From: an uncultured Geobacteraceae bacterium
GTDB taxonomy: Bacteria; Desulfobacterota; Desulfuromonadia; Geobacterales; Pseudopelobacteraceae
Length of the DNA: 64,000 bases
Reading direction: 5' to 3'
Assembly: GCA_903875605.1 (NCBI GenBank)
Contig: CAIQWT010000085.1
Span: 1 to 64,000 of the forward strand
This document shows, piece by piece, positions 1 through 9,256 of the stretch (the first letter of the stretch is position 1; each line of letters starts with the position of its first letter). The position numbers and the translations under genes are program-made. The notes under the pieces were generated by a model. That model searched no databases. It was not told the DNA's origin and saw only the letters and a list, made by a program, of their open reading frames with translations.

Positions 1-590
1 ATATAATCCTGACTCACCACCATCGCGGTTTTAACCATGTTGACTTTGATCTGCCGGCTAACGTTGAGATCATCGCTTCCGGTCGAACTTGGCAAGCACT
101 AAAAAGCGAATTCCGTCAGATTAAGAATCAGGTCACTTTTTTTGATCGCAGCCTTACCATGAAACGAGGATCGACGCTGCTTGTTCTGAGTACCACTGAG
201 CGTTCCCACAGCGAGGGAGATGTCTTCGTGTATCTGCCTGAAGAGTCGGTGCTGTTTACGTCCGATCTCGTGTATCATGACCTGTCCGGATATATGGGTG
301 ACGCCACTTTCCGTGACTGGATCGGCACGTTGGATATGCTCGCCAGCATCGACGTCCGCGCCGTCGTTCCCGGCCTTGGTGAGGTTACGACAACTGAAGG
401 CATTCTTAAGTTCCAAGCGTTCTTTCGCGCATTTACTACGGAAGTCCTGAGACTGCTAAGTAAGGGGCTTGAAGTTGAGGCAGCCAAACGCCAGTTCTCT
501 CTGCCTCAGTACGAAAACATGCCTGGATTTAGGGCTTTTTTCGATGTCAATTTCCGCCGTGCTTACCATGAATTGAAGGCGCTCAAATAA
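1..590 (+). CDS. Metallo-beta-lactamase-fold hydrolase, 5' partial
   Basis: The beginning lies outside the window; the frame is open from base 3 and ends at TAA 588-590. The protein reads as a member of the metallo-beta-lactamase fold: an early THHHRGFNH string sits where the family has HxHxDH, followed by HSEGDVFVYLP (third metal His region) and VLFTSDLV (bridging Asp strand). The Asp and second His of HxHxDH seem replaced by Gly and Phe, so one metal site may be altered. The C-terminal 60 residues are helical and unassigned. The last base of its stop is the first base of the coaE ATG, so the two are probably translationally coupled. Substrate unknown; the fold is the only safe call. Confidence 0.75.
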   Translation, partial: IILTHHHRGFNHVDFDLPANVEIIASGRTWQALKSEFRQIKNQVTFFDRSLTMKRGSTLLVLSTTERSHSEGDVFVYLPEESVLFTSDLVYHDLSGYMGDATFRDWIGTLDMLASIDVRAVVPGLGEVTTTEGILKFQAFFRAFTTEVLRLLSKGLEVEAAKRQFSLPQYENMPGFRAFFDVNFRRAYHELKALK

Positions 591-1207
591 TGCCGGGCGG
601 AATAAAGATTATCGGTCTGACCGGAGGAATAGCCACCGGTAAAAGCTCAGTTGCCCTCTTTTTCTCTAAGCTTGGCGTCCCGATAATTGATGCTGACCAA
701 CTGGCGCGCGATGCCGTATTACCCGGCAGTCCGGCACTTGAGCGGATCATCTCATTATTCGGCCGGGATATACTGACGAATGAGGGCATCCTGGATCGAA
801 AGCACCTCGCAGTACTGATTTTTTCAGATGCTGATAAACGTAGTCAGCTCGAAAGCGTTCTTCATCCTGAAATTCGTAAAATGGCCGTTGAAGCCATCGA
901 CAAAGCAACTGCTGATGGGCATCAGCGACTGATCTACATGGCGCCCCTTCTCATTGAGGCAGGAGCCACCGAACGGGTTGACACTATTTGGGTTGTAACG
1001 GTTCGACCCGAAGTCCAGCTCGAGAGACTCATGAAGCGTGATGATATAAGCCTCGATCAAGCGCTGTGTATGGTCGCTAGCCAGATGCCGCTGGCCGAAA
1101 AAGAGCAGTACGGAAGTGTGATTATCGATAATAGTGGAACATGGGCTGAGACTCTGAGTACACTGGAGTCCGTCTGGGCAAAAGAAACGGGGAGCATTAA
1201 TGAGTAA
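590..1207 (+). CDS. coaE: Dephospho-CoA kinase
   Basis: Last step of coenzyme A synthesis: ATP-dependent phosphorylation of the ribose 3'-hydroxyl of dephospho-CoA, in the cytosol. The 205-residue product has the Walker A loop GGIATGKS at residues 12-19, the DADQLARD substrate-binding segment near residue 35, and the LHPEIRK lid region near residue 95, all typical of CoaE and at the normal family length. The ATG overlaps the preceding stop by one base, and the 3' end overlaps the next gene by 8 bases, so it sits in a tightly packed transcription unit. No anomaly seen. Confidence 0.96.
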   Translation: MPGGIKIIGLTGGIATGKSSVALFFSKLGVPIIDADQLARDAVLPGSPALERIISLFGRDILTNEGILDRKHLAVLIFSDADKRSQLESVLHPEIRKMAVEAIDKATADGHQRLIYMAPLLIEAGATERVDTIWVVTVRPEVQLERLMKRDDISLDQALCMVASQMPLAEKEQYGSVIIDNSGTWAETLSTLESVWAKETGSINE

Positions 1208-2447
1208 ATCGCATCATATTTTAAGACCGGGAACACGTCCGAAAACATCATTTACAAAAACGTCCTCCGGCGGGCCTGCTGTTCCGGCATCCCAGACAGC
1301 GACTCTAAATACAAGCAGGAATGAGCAGCTGCAATGTTTTGCAGCTGTACCGCGAGGTGCTGAAGAGCTCGCCGCTATGGAGCTTGCTGCTCTTGGAATC
1401 AACGATGCAAAACCGGGTAAAGGTGGTGTGGCATTTTGTACCGACCGTGTCGGGCTGTATCGGGCCAACCTTTGGCTGAGGACGGCAAGTCGAGTGCTCG
1501 TCCAGTTGACTCTGTTTCCTTGTACGAATCCGGCTGAATTGTACGCAGGAGTACATGCAGTAGCCTGGCAGGAGCTGATCACACCTGATATGACACTTGC
1601 TGTTGACTGCTCACTGCGTGATTCCGCTCTGACTCACTCCGGCTTTGTTGCACTAAAAACCAAGGATGCCATTGTAGACCGGATTCGTGAATCATGCGGC
1701 AGTCGCCCCAATGTGGACACAGCCCTACCCGATGTTCGCATCAATATCCACCTGCATAAGAATGTCTGCACGGTCAGCCTAGACAGCTCCGGTGATTCCC
1801 TTGATCGCCGTGGTTATAGACTGGAGCGGAACGAAGCACCACTGCGGGAAACACTTGCTGCAGCCGTTGTTGCCCTGACCGGGTGGGATGGTTCCATACC
1901 TCTGGCGGATCCAATGTGCGGATCTGGTACTATTCCTGTTGAGGCCGCTCTCATGGCTGCACATACTCCGCCCGGACTGCAGCGATCATTCGGCTTTCAG
2001 CGCTGGCTGGATTTCGATCAGGATCTGTGGAATAGTATTTGTAATGAGGCAGAGGCCGGGATTAGAAAGCTGCCGGTCGGCCTGGTAACCGGCTATGACC
2101 TTGACAACAGGGCTCTTTTGCTGGCGGGAAGAAACACCGCCAAAGCGGGCTTGGAAGGACAGATACACTTTTTTCACGCGGCATTGCAGGAATTCCGCCC
2201 GGAAGGTGATAAAGGCGTGGTGATCATTAATCCTCCCTACGGCAAGCGCCTGGGTGAAGAGGATGATCTGCGCGAGTTGTACTGCCAAATCGGTGATGTC
2301 ATGAAAAAGTTTTGTCGTGGATGGACCGGCTATGTCCTAACAGGCAACCTGGAGTTGGCAAAGTATATCGGCCTCAAGGCGTCAAGACGCCATGTCCTCT
2401 ATAACGGAGCTATTGAGTGTCGACTACTTAAATATGATCTGTATTAA
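1200..2447 (+). CDS. THUMP-domain class I SAM-dependent RNA methyltransferase (RlmL-N / RlmK-like family)
   Basis: Probable 23S rRNA guanine-N2 methyltransferase of the UPF0020 family. The 415-residue product has a non-conserved basic N-terminal tail (about 1-42), a THUMP RNA-binding region (about 45-190), and a Rossmann methyltransferase domain with DPMCGSGT at 237-244 (SAM binding) and the catalytic NPPYGKR at 344-350, the (D/N)PPY signature of amino-group methylation on bases. It matches the single-domain proteins found outside Enterobacteria rather than the bifunctional RlmKL, hence no symbol. It overlaps coaE by 8 bases. The target nucleotide cannot be read from sequence. Confidence 0.9.
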   Translation: MSKSHHILRPGTRPKTSFTKTSSGGPAVPASQTATLNTSRNEQLQCFAAVPRGAEELAAMELAALGINDAKPGKGGVAFCTDRVGLYRANLWLRTASRVLVQLTLFPCTNPAELYAGVHAVAWQELITPDMTLAVDCSLRDSALTHSGFVALKTKDAIVDRIRESCGSRPNVDTALPDVRINIHLHKNVCTVSLDSSGDSLDRRGYRLERNEAPLRETLAAAVVALTGWDGSIPLADPMCGSGTIPVEAALMAAHTPPGLQRSFGFQRWLDFDQDLWNSICNEAEAGIRKLPVGLVTGYDLDNRALLLAGRNTAKAGLEGQIHFFHAALQEFRPEGDKGVVIINPPYGKRLGEEDDLRELYCQIGDVMKKFCRGWTGYVLTGNLELAKYIGLKASRRHVLYNGAIECRLLKYDLY

Positions 2448-2540
2448 TATACCGGATCAGGGATGATATGTTCCGTAGAGTGATAAGTACAGATTTCCAT
2501 GCTTAACTCTTAAATAGCTTAAATATAAGGAATTACATAT

Positions 2541-3428
2541 ATGACAATTCGATGGTATCCAGGACATATGGGCAAGGCGCAGGAAAAGATGGCCGAGGCG
2601 ATCCGCAAGATAGATGTGATTGTCGAGGTTCTTGACGCCCGCCTCCCCTTGTCTAGCTCTAATCACCAACTGGAAGAAATGCGCCGCAATAAGCCTTGTA
2701 TCAAGATATTGAACAAACAAGATCTGGCCGACCCTGCCATCACAAAGGCCTGGGTACGGCATTTTGAGAAAGAAGCAGGGGTATGCGCTCTTCCGCTTTC
2801 AGCCAGGGTTCACGCAGATGCAAAACAGTTAATCAAACTCTGTCAAAAAACAGTGCCACATCGAGGGCGACCTGGGTGGCCGCTGCGGGTTATGGTCTTC
2901 GGAATCCCCAACACTGGCAAATCAACCTTGATCAATACTCTAGCAGGGAAATGCATGGCTAAGGTTGGAGACAAGCCGGCGATAACTACCTGCGGCCAGC
3001 AGATAGACCTTAGGAACGGCATAGTTCTGTCCGATACGCCAGGAATCCTCTGGCCAAACATGGACGATCAATCTGTAGCTTATAGATTGGCAACCAGCGG
3101 CGCTATTGGTGCAAGCGCACTTGATTATACCTGTGTAGGGCTGTTTGCCGCCGAGTATATGATGGGGAAATATCCGGAAATGTTAAAGGTACGTTATAAT
3201 CTGGACGAACTACCCGATACCCCAACCAGCATGCTAGAAACAATAGGAAGACGCCTCGGATGCCTGATAGCCGGCGGTGAAATAGACATACACCGTGCTG
3301 CGGAAGCTTTTTTAAGGGAGTTGCGGGCAGGAAAGATCGGACGTATAAGCCTTGAAGAACCTACGCAAGCTGAAATAGTAGCTGTTGCCGAAGAGAATAC
3401 CGGCGAAGAAGAATGCCCACAAAAATAG
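2541..3428 (+). CDS. ylqF: Ribosome biogenesis GTPase YlqF/RbgA
   Basis: Circularly permuted GTPase that acts late in assembly of the 50S subunit. The 295-residue product shows the permuted motif order of the family: G4 NKQD at 58-61, G5 SAR at 87-89, then G1 GIPNTGKST at 121-129, G2 threonines near 149-150, and G3 DTPG at 165-168. The N-terminal WYPGHM is the usual RbgA start. A TAAGGA ribosome-binding site precedes the ATG at a good distance. A 93-base gap separates it from the methyltransferase gene, so it may have its own promoter, although none is convincing. Roughly the last 120 residues form the C-terminal helical RNA-binding domain. Confidence 0.95.
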   Translation: MTIRWYPGHMGKAQEKMAEAIRKIDVIVEVLDARLPLSSSNHQLEEMRRNKPCIKILNKQDLADPAITKAWVRHFEKEAGVCALPLSARVHADAKQLIKLCQKTVPHRGRPGWPLRVMVFGIPNTGKSTLINTLAGKCMAKVGDKPAITTCGQQIDLRNGIVLSDTPGILWPNMDDQSVAYRLATSGAIGASALDYTCVGLFAAEYMMGKYPEMLKVRYNLDELPDTPTSMLETIGRRLGCLIAGGEIDIHRAAEAFLRELRAGKIGRISLEEPTQAEIVAVAEENTGEEECPQK

Positions 3429-3545
3429 TCAGTTAATAACACCAGCAAAACCGTCACTAGAAGACACACCGATTTATTTACATATTTTGCAATGTCACAG
3501 TTAATGGCCAGCCTTTTATAGGTTTATGCTAGATCACAAACCACG

Positions 3546-3857
3546 TTATCTTTTGAATTTGTGACAAAACATGCAGCGGTTTTTGGCGGGGTGATTTGGT
3601 GAAAACGGCACACCTTTTTCCTTGTGACACGGCTCGCAATAAGCCTCGGCAGCTTTTTTATCCGGCTTAAAAAAAGCACGCTTGAAGATCGAGGCGCCTG
3701 GCCCTGGCGCATTACGATACGCCGCATCGTATGATATTTTATGCATCTCATTGTTGGGCACCAGCTTTGTTTTCTCTTTTCCTGAAATGCCCACAAAAAT
3801 CCCCAGTACCACAACTGCCGCAGCTATAAAGATGCCGTCACGTCTATCTATTTTCAT
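3546..3857 (-). CDS. Small membrane-anchored diheme c-type cytochrome
   Basis: A 103-residue protein with one N-terminal membrane segment (about residues 9-26, uncleaved anchor or signal) and two haem c attachment motifs, CEPCH at 74-78 and CMFCH at 95-99. It should be exported and carry two haems on the periplasmic side. Extra histidines (for example in SPNHPAKNR) could serve as axial ligands. Its partner is unknown: the gene lies 13 bases downstream of a small membrane-protein gene on the same strand and converges with ylqF. The pair follows dnaJ but is separated from it by a terminator-like hairpin. Recognised as a cytochrome by motif only; no named family. Confidence 0.88.
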   Translation of the reverse strand: MKIDRRDGIFIAAAVVVLGIFVGISGKEKTKLVPNNEMHKISYDAAYRNAPGPGASIFKRAFFKPDKKAAEAYCEPCHKEKGVPFSPNHPAKNRCMFCHKFKR

Positions 3858-3870
3858 GTAGAATATTCCT

Positions 3871-4209
3871 TTAGTCTGATTTTATAAGAGAGAAATATAT
3901 TATCACGCAGGCAATCAGCAACCCACCGCCAATAAAAGGCACCATAGATGCCATAGAGAGGTCATCACCAGGTGCCGGCATGGCATAGCGCATAATTACT
4001 GTGATACAGATAAGAGAAAAAAGACTGAGCAGTACAGTTTTTGAACGTTTTACAACCCCGAAAAAAAAGAAGGCAATAATAAGTATCAACACAGCTGGAT
4101 GTGAAAAAACCTGTTTAATGCTCAGGTGCTGTATCGTATCGATCAGATTTGATGTCTCAAAAGGTCTAAGTGTTTCTGCCGTTTTTTCAACCAGCTTTTG
4201 CTTATCCAT
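3871..4209 (-). CDS. Small integral membrane protein of unknown function
   Basis: A 112-residue protein starting MDKQKLVEK. The frame is open to a GTG at 4242, but the ATG at 4209 has AAGGGATAGG just upstream and is preferred. The first 40 residues are helical and hydrophilic, followed by about three hydrophobic spans: residues near 38-53 (VLILIIAFFFFGVV), 57-74 (VLLSLFSLICITVIMRY) and 84-106. No recognised domain. It lies 13 bases upstream of the diheme cytochrome gene, so the two are probably co-translated; a role in holding the cytochrome at the membrane is a guess. Confidence 0.72.
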   Translation of the reverse strand: MDKQKLVEKTAETLRPFETSNLIDTIQHLSIKQVFSHPAVLILIIAFFFFGVVKRSKTVLLSLFSLICITVIMRYAMPAPGDDLSMASMVPFIGGGLLIACVIIYFSLIKSD

Positions 4210-4329
4210 AGCAAACCTATCCCTTGTCAGCAAAAACGACACATAACTATAACAGCGACAAAATCAGTAATATACATACTTAATGGCCGTGAATAGTAAA
4301 ATAGTTGAGCGACTAAGGCAACAATTAAT

Positions 4330-4352
4330 TATGCCCGCCGACAGCGGGCATA
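4330..4352 (-). terminator. Hairpin downstream of dnaJ
   Basis: A perfect 9-bp stem (TATGCCCGC / GCGGGCATA) with loop CGACA lies 7 bases past the dnaJ stop and is followed on the minus strand by an AT-rich stretch, not a pure T run. It probably ends the hrcA-grpE-dnaK-dnaJ transcript or stabilises its 3' end. Confidence 0.6.
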
Positions 4353-4359
4353 TAGCTGG

Positions 4360-5499
4360 CTAGCTGATAAAATCCATTACCTTATCAAGAAAACCCTTCT
4401 TTAGCGGATGCACATCCTCACCGCTTATCCGGGAAAACTCCTCCAGCAGATCCTTCTGTTTTTTGTTGAGATTGGTAGGAGTTTCAATCCGGATAACGAC
4501 CAACTGGTCGCCACGTCCGTATCCCTGTAGAGAGGGAATGCCCTTACCCTTAAGGCGATATATTTTCCCTGACTGAGTGCCATCAGGTATTTTCATGGCA
4601 ACCTTGCCGTCCAGAGTCGGGACTTCTAGTTCGCAGCCAAGCGATGCCTGTATGAAACTGATCGGGATTTCACAGATGACGTTATTTTCTTCACGCTGGA
4701 AGATTGCGTGCTCCCTGACATTGATCGCCACATACAGATCTCCGTTGGGGCCACCCTTGCCCTGGCCTCCTTCACCAGTGACTTTTAGGCGTGAACCGGT
4801 CTCAACCCCTGCCGGTATTTTGACCGAGAGGGTTTTGTTGTCTTTTGTGCTTCCCTTGCCGCGACAGTCCGGACATGGATCATCAACGACCTTACCTTCT
4901 CCGTTACATTGACCACAGGTTTTGCTGACACTGAAAAAACCCTGCTGATAGCGGACCTGTCCGGCGCCTCGGCATGTCGGGCAGACTTTTGGGTCTGTTC
5001 CTGGCTTTGAACCGGAACCGTTGCAGGACACACAGCGTTTGGCAAAAGGTATTTCGATCTTCTTTTCTACGCCAAAAGCGGCTTCTTCAAAACTCGTCTC
5101 CATATTGTAGAGGAGATCATCGCCCCGCCGTCCCTGTGTACGACCTCTGCCTGCGCCAGCACCGGCACCGCCAAAGATATCACCAAAGATATCGCCAAAG
5201 ATGTCGCCAAACGGAGTTCCGGCACCAAAACCACCGAAACCGCCTCCAGAAAAACCACTCGCTCCGGAAACACCGGCATGACCATACTGATCATACTGGG
5301 CGCGCTTCTGGGAATCCGAGAGGACCTCGTAAGCCTCGGTCGCTTCCTTAAAACGATCTTCAGCAGCTTTGTCGCCCGGGTTTTTATCGGGGTGATGTTG
5401 AATAGCGACCTTACGGAAGGCCTTCTTTATTTCAGTTTCAGATGCGTTGCGATGGACTTCAAGCACCTCGTAATAATCACGTTTATCGCCGTTTGCCAC
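4360..5499 (-). CDS. dnaJ: Chaperone protein DnaJ
   Basis: Hsp40 co-chaperone that delivers substrates to DnaK and stimulates its ATPase. The 379-residue product has an N-terminal J domain with HPD at 36-38, a Gly/Phe-rich linker with a tandem FGDI repeat near 98-110, four CxxCxGxG zinc modules (Cys pairs at 156/159, 173/176, 195/198, 209/212) and the C-terminal substrate domain: a complete type I DnaJ. The start is GTG at 5499 with AAAGGA seven bases upstream. It follows dnaK after a 103-base gap that holds a GC-rich palindrome, and it closes the HrcA-controlled operon. Confidence 0.98.
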   Translation of the reverse strand: MANGDKRDYYEVLEVHRNASETEIKKAFRKVAIQHHPDKNPGDKAAEDRFKEATEAYEVLSDSQKRAQYDQYGHAGVSGASGFSGGGFGGFGAGTPFGDIFGDIFGDIFGGAGAGAGRGRTQGRRGDDLLYNMETSFEEAAFGVEKKIEIPFAKRCVSCNGSGSKPGTDPKVCPTCRGAGQVRYQQGFFSVSKTCGQCNGEGKVVDDPCPDCRGKGSTKDNKTLSVKIPAGVETGSRLKVTGEGGQGKGGPNGDLYVAINVREHAIFQREENNVICEIPISFIQASLGCELEVPTLDGKVAMKIPDGTQSGKIYRLKGKGIPSLQGYGRGDQLVVIRIETPTNLNKKQKDLLEEFSRISGEDVHPLKKGFLDKVMDFIS

Positions 5500-5529
5500 A
5501 ATGATGTCCTTTATCTCTTGAAATGCATA

Positions 5530-5556
5530 TAGGGGCGGGTGTAAAACCCGCCCCTA
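5530..5556. repeat. GC-rich perfect palindrome between dnaK and dnaJ
   Basis: An 11-bp perfect inverted repeat, TAGGGGCGGGT and ACCCGCCCCTA, around a 5-base loop GTAAA. It resembles the short GC-rich REP-like palindromes scattered in many bacterial genomes. On the minus strand it forms a strong hairpin in the dnaK-dnaJ spacer without a following T tract, so it may shift mRNA stability rather than end transcription. Only one exact copy was noticed in this window. Confidence 0.7.
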
Positions 5557-5602
5557 CGGTGGTGAACCGGTGACTCAAAGGGGCTTTCACCCCACTGCTA
5601 CA

Positions 5603-7516
5603 TTATTTTTTTTCGTCCTTAACTTCCTCAAAATCGGCATCCACAACTTTATCGTCTTTCGGCTTGGCAGCAGCCGCTTCAGCTCCGGCGGCAGCTTCTC
5701 CCTCTGCCCCGTCTTTCTTGGCATATACTGCCTCGGCAAGCTTATGGGAAGCCTCGGCCAACTCGTTAGTTGCCTTTTTAATTGCTTCTGCGTCTTCGCC
5801 TTCCATCAGCTTTTTGAGTTCGGCAAGCTTGTTCTCGATGATTCCCTTTTCTACTGCATCGACCTTATCACCATGTTCTTTCAATGATTTTTCTGTGGTG
5901 TAAACCATGCTGTCTGCGTGGTTACGGGCTTCGATCGCTTCGCGTTTTTTCTTATCTTCGTCAGCATGAGCTTCAGCATCACGAACCATTTTGTCAATCT
6001 CTTCCTTAGAAAGTCCGGAAGATGCGGTGATGCTGATTGACTGTTCCTTGCCTGTTCCGAGATCCTTGGCAGAAACATGGACAATGCCGTTAGCATCGAT
6101 ATCGAATGTAACTTCGATCTGCGGCAGACCGCGCGGAGCTGACGGGATGCCTGATAGTTCAAAATTGCCGAGTGTTTTGTTATCACGTGCCATTTCACGC
6201 TCACCCTGAAGAACGTGAATCGACACCGCCGGCTGATTATCTGCTGCAGTTGAAAACGTCTGGCTCTTACGGCAAGGTATTGTGGTGTTCTTTTCAATCA
6301 GCTTGGTCATAACACTGCCCAGCGTCTCAATACCAAGGGAGAGCGGTGTAACGTCGAGAAGCAGTACATCTTTTACGTCGCCCCTTAGAACTCCACCTTG
6401 AATGCCGGCGCCGATGGCAACAACTTCATCCGGGTTTACGCCTTTATTCGGCACTTTGCCGAAAATATCTTCAACTCTTTTCTGAACGGCAGGCATGCGA
6501 CTCATACCACCGACCAGAATAACTTCATCGATTTGGCTGGCTGTCAATCCGGCATCTTTCAGAGCGGTACGGCACGGGCCTTCAAGCTTTGCCAGCAGAC
6601 CGGCGCAGATAGACTCCAGCTTGGCGCGAGAGAGCTTCAGGGTAAGATGTTTAGGACCGGAAGCATCTGCTGTTATAAATGGAAGGTTGATATCTGTTTC
6701 AACGGAACTCGAAAGCTCACATTTGGCTTTTTCTGCAGCTTCTTTCAAGCGCTGAAGAGCCATCTTGTCGCCACGCAGGTCGATACCCTGATCTTTTTTG
6801 AATTCATCTGCAATCCAGTCAATTACTAACTGGTCAAAGTCTTCACCACCCAGGAATGTATCGCCGTTTGTCGACTTAACTTCAAAGACGCCGTCACCGA
6901 GTTCAAGAATGGAAACATCGAAAGTGCCGCCACCAAGGTCAAATACAGCGATTTTCTCGTCTTTTTTCTTGTCCAGGCCGTATGCGAGGGCTGCGGCGGT
7001 CGGCTCGTTAATGATACGCAATACGTTTAGGCCGGCGATCTTACCGGCATCTTTAGTTGCCTGGCGCTGCGAATCATCAAAATAAGCAGGTACTGTGATA
7101 ACTGCATCTGTAACAGTTGCGCCCAGATAGTCCTCGGCTGTTTTTTTCATTTTCTGCAGGATCATTGCAGAAATTTCCGGAGCGGAATAACGTTTATCGC
7201 GCACTTCTACCCAGGCATCTCCGTTGTCAGCTTTGACAATCTTAAATGGCGAAACGGCAATATCTTTTCTTACGGCATCAGAATCAAACTTGCGACCGAT
7301 CAGACGCTTGATTGAGTAGAGGGTGTTCTCAGGATTTGTTACTGCCTGACGCTTTGCCTGCTGGCCAACAAGACGTTCGCCGCTGTCAGAAATTGCAACC
7401 ATCGAAGGCGTGGTGCGCCCACCCTCGGAGTTGGCGATAACTATCGGTTCGCCGCCTTCCATAATTGAAACACAAGAGTTGGTTGTTCCCAGGTCTATTC
7501 CTATTACTTTACTCAT
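5603..7516 (-). CDS. dnaK: Chaperone protein DnaK (Hsp70)
   Basis: ATP-driven Hsp70 chaperone of the cytosol, working with DnaJ and GrpE. The 637-residue product begins [17 protein letters not shown], with the phosphate-1 motif GIDLGTTN, the phosphate-2 segment [11 protein letters not shown] near residue 195, the adenosine-binding [10 protein letters not shown] near 340, the [15 protein letters not shown] linker, a substrate-binding domain, and an Ala/Glu/Lys-rich tail ending in [12 protein letters not shown]. Length and all motifs are normal. The ATG has an AAGGAG site upstream. It is the third gene of hrcA-grpE-dnaK-dnaJ and should be controlled by the CIRCE operator at 9223-9249. Confidence 0.99.
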   Translation of the reverse strand: MSKVIGIDLGTTNSCVSIMEGGEPIVIANSEGGRTTPSMVAISDSGERLVGQQAKRQAVTNPENTLYSIKRLIGRKFDSDAVRKDIAVSPFKIVKADNGDAWVEVRDKRYSAPEISAMILQKMKKTAEDYLGATVTDAVITVPAYFDDSQRQATKDAGKIAGLNVLRIINEPTAAALAYGLDKKKDEKIAVFDLGGGTFDVSILELGDGVFEVKSTNGDTFLGGEDFDQLVIDWIADEFKKDQGIDLRGDKMALQRLKEAAEKAKCELSSSVETDINLPFITADASGPKHLTLKLSRAKLESICAGLLAKLEGPCRTALKDAGLTASQIDEVILVGGMSRMPAVQKRVEDIFGKVPNKGVNPDEVVAIGAGIQGGVLRGDVKDVLLLDVTPLSLGIETLGSVMTKLIEKNTTIPCRKSQTFSTAADNQPAVSIHVLQGEREMARDNKTLGNFELSGIPSAPRGLPQIEVTFDIDANGIVHVSAKDLGTGKEQSISITASSGLSKEEIDKMVRDAEAHADEDKKKREAIEARNHADSMVYTTEKSLKEHGDKVDAVEKGIIENKLAELKKLMEGEDAEAIKKATNELAEASHKLAEAVYAKKDGAEGEAAAGAEAAAAKPKDDKVVDADFEEVKDEKK

Positions 7517-7594
7517 GACGTGTAGTTCTCCTTTTTAAAATACTCTGTAGGCAAGATATTCATCGTGTTTATAAAAAGCAAGGTCTCGTAAAAA

Positions 7595-8137
7595 TTAAAT
7601 TAGCGGAGTAGCAACAGTCACCATGGATGGGCGAAGCAAACGCTCCTTAAGCATGTACCCTTTCTGGTACTCTTCGACAACCGTATTAGGTTCGTGCTGG
7701 TCGGTTGGAACTTGTACCATAGCCTGATGGAAAGCCGAATTAAAGGGCGCTCCCACAGACTCAATCGGGGTAACATTAAATTTTTTGAGTGCTGTCAGCA
7801 GCATTGCGTGCGTCATACGGATTCCCTCTACAACCGCCCCCTGGCCATCATCTCCAGTTACGTGAGCTAGAGCCCGCTCCAGATTATCTATGACCGGAAG
7901 AATCTCCTCAAGCAGGGATTTATTACCGTAGTTCAGCAATTCTTCTTTTTCTCGCCCTACCCGTTTGCGATAGTTTTCCAGATCAGCCCGCTCCCGCAGA
8001 AAGCGATCCCAATTTTCACGGGCTTCTTTTTCCTTTAAGGCTAACTTTTCTTCAAGAGAAAGCTCCACTTCCGAGACAATTTCTTCTCCGATTCCACTTT
8101 CAGTTTCTGTAATTTCCACATTATCTTTTGGTTCCAT
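7595..8137 (-). CDS. grpE: Nucleotide exchange factor GrpE
   Basis: Dimeric exchange factor that releases ADP from DnaK. The 180-residue product has an acidic N-terminal tail ([18 protein letters not shown]), the long coiled-coil helix with [19 protein letters not shown], and the C-terminal beta domain with the family motif around [18 protein letters not shown] and [17 protein letters not shown]. It is preceded by AAAGGA. It lies between hrcA (36 bases upstream) and dnaK (78 bases downstream) on the same strand, the classic class I heat-shock order. Confidence 0.97.
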   Translation of the reverse strand: MEPKDNVEITETESGIGEEIVSEVELSLEEKLALKEKEARENWDRFLRERADLENYRKRVGREKEELLNYGNKSLLEEILPVIDNLERALAHVTGDDGQGAVVEGIRMTHAMLLTALKKFNVTPIESVGAPFNSAFHQAMVQVPTDQHEPNTVVEEYQKGYMLKERLLRPSMVTVATPLI

Positions 8138-8173
8138 GGCGTTGTGTCCTTTTACTGTATATAGAAATTGATA

Positions 8174-9205
8174 TTATACTTCACTTAATAGCTTACTTAC
8201 CATCCTGGCGGTATAATCCACAATCGGGATGACACTTGAATATCCCATGCGGGTCGGGCCGATTACTCCCAACATACCTACCGTGTTGCTGCTGGTGACA
8301 AATCGGGAGGTGATTAGACTGATTCCGGCTGACTGACTTAGCGAAGTCTCCGCCCCGATATAGATCTGTACACCGTCAGCATTCATACAGCGTGACAGCA
8401 GTTGCACGAGTAACCCTTTTTGCTCAAAGGCCTGATAGATTTCCTTCATACGCCCAGCATCACTGAACTCAGGCTGATCTAGAATCCGGGCCTGCCCTTC
8501 TACAAATATTTCGTCACCTTCCACCCTGACAGCCTGCTCGCTGATTTTCAAAGCACGTGACAGAAGTTGATCATACTGCCCCTTTTCAGAGGTCATCTCC
8601 CTCAAGATCAGCTCACGAACCTGGGTAATGGTTAAACCCTGCATTTTATCATTCAGATAGTTGCCCATCCGGACAAGGTCTTCAGAATTGTAGTCGTCCT
8701 CCGTATCGATCAAACGGTTCTGCAGCGCCCCTTTGCTGGATACCAGGATGGCGAGGATTTTACGCTGGCTGATGCGGATAAATTCTATATGACGAAATAC
8801 GTCTGCGTTAAAACTGGGGGCAATAACAATGCCCATATAATTAGAGAGCTGTGACAGAGTCCGACTGGTTTCTTTTAAAATACCGGAAAGGCCGATCCCA
8901 GCCTGACGGCAGTGGCTGATAATCTGGCGTTTTTCAATACGGCTGACACGACGCAGTGCAACCAGAGAGTCCACATAAATACGGTAAGCTTTTTCAGTTG
9001 GTATCCGACCTGCTGAAGTATGCGGCGAAGTCAGCAGCCCCAACTCTTCAAGATTAGCCATGACATTGCGCACGGTGGCAGAGGAAAGTGTCATTGCATG
9101 CCGGCGTGCAACAGCACTGCTTCCTACCGGCTCAGCTGTAGCGATATAATCTTCAACTATAGCTTCTAGTATCTGTCTGCTACGAGTTGAAAGCTCAATT
9201 TCCAT
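8174..9205 (-). CDS. hrcA: Heat-inducible transcription repressor HrcA
   Basis: Repressor that binds CIRCE operators upstream of chaperone genes and is kept folded by GroEL. The preferred 343-residue product starts MEIELSTRSRQILEAIVEDY; the frame is open to a GTG at 9229, but that codon lies inside the CIRCE operator, so the ATG at 9205 is chosen. Seen: an N-terminal winged helix (AVARRHAMTLSSATVRNVMA), the TSAGRIPTEKAYRIYVDSL segment that marks the family, and the C-terminal GPTRMGYSSVIPIVDYTA. First gene of the operon and presumably autoregulated by the CIRCE element just upstream. Confidence 0.97.
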   Translation of the reverse strand: MEIELSTRSRQILEAIVEDYIATAEPVGSSAVARRHAMTLSSATVRNVMANLEELGLLTSPHTSAGRIPTEKAYRIYVDSLVALRRVSRIEKRQIISHCRQAGIGLSGILKETSRTLSQLSNYMGIVIAPSFNADVFRHIEFIRISQRKILAILVSSKGALQNRLIDTEDDYNSEDLVRMGNYLNDKMQGLTITQVRELILREMTSEKGQYDQLLSRALKISEQAVRVEGDEIFVEGQARILDQPEFSDAGRMKEIYQAFEQKGLLVQLLSRCMNADGVQIYIGAETSLSQSAGISLITSRFVTSSNTVGMLGVIGPTRMGYSSVIPIVDYTARMVSKLLSEV

Positions 9206-9222
9206 GTCGTACCCCAAAAAAA

Positions 9223-9249
9223 ATAGCACTCGTCACTGGTGAGTGCTAA
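9223..9249. promoter_or_regulatory. CIRCE operator (HrcA binding site)
   Basis: The inverted repeat TAGCACTC-N9-GAGTGCTA matches the CIRCE consensus (TTAGCACTC-N9-GAGTGCTAA) with the canonical 9-base spacer; only the outermost base on one side differs. It lies between the predicted -10 box and the hrcA start, in the expected place for repression of hrcA-grpE-dnaK-dnaJ. Confidence 0.97.
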
Positions 9250-9256
9250 CAACTTT

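Noticed and set aside
5570-5903. Plus-strand open frames over dnaK 3' end
   Set aside because: Antisense to dnaK and low-complexity Ala/Ser; no ribosome site.
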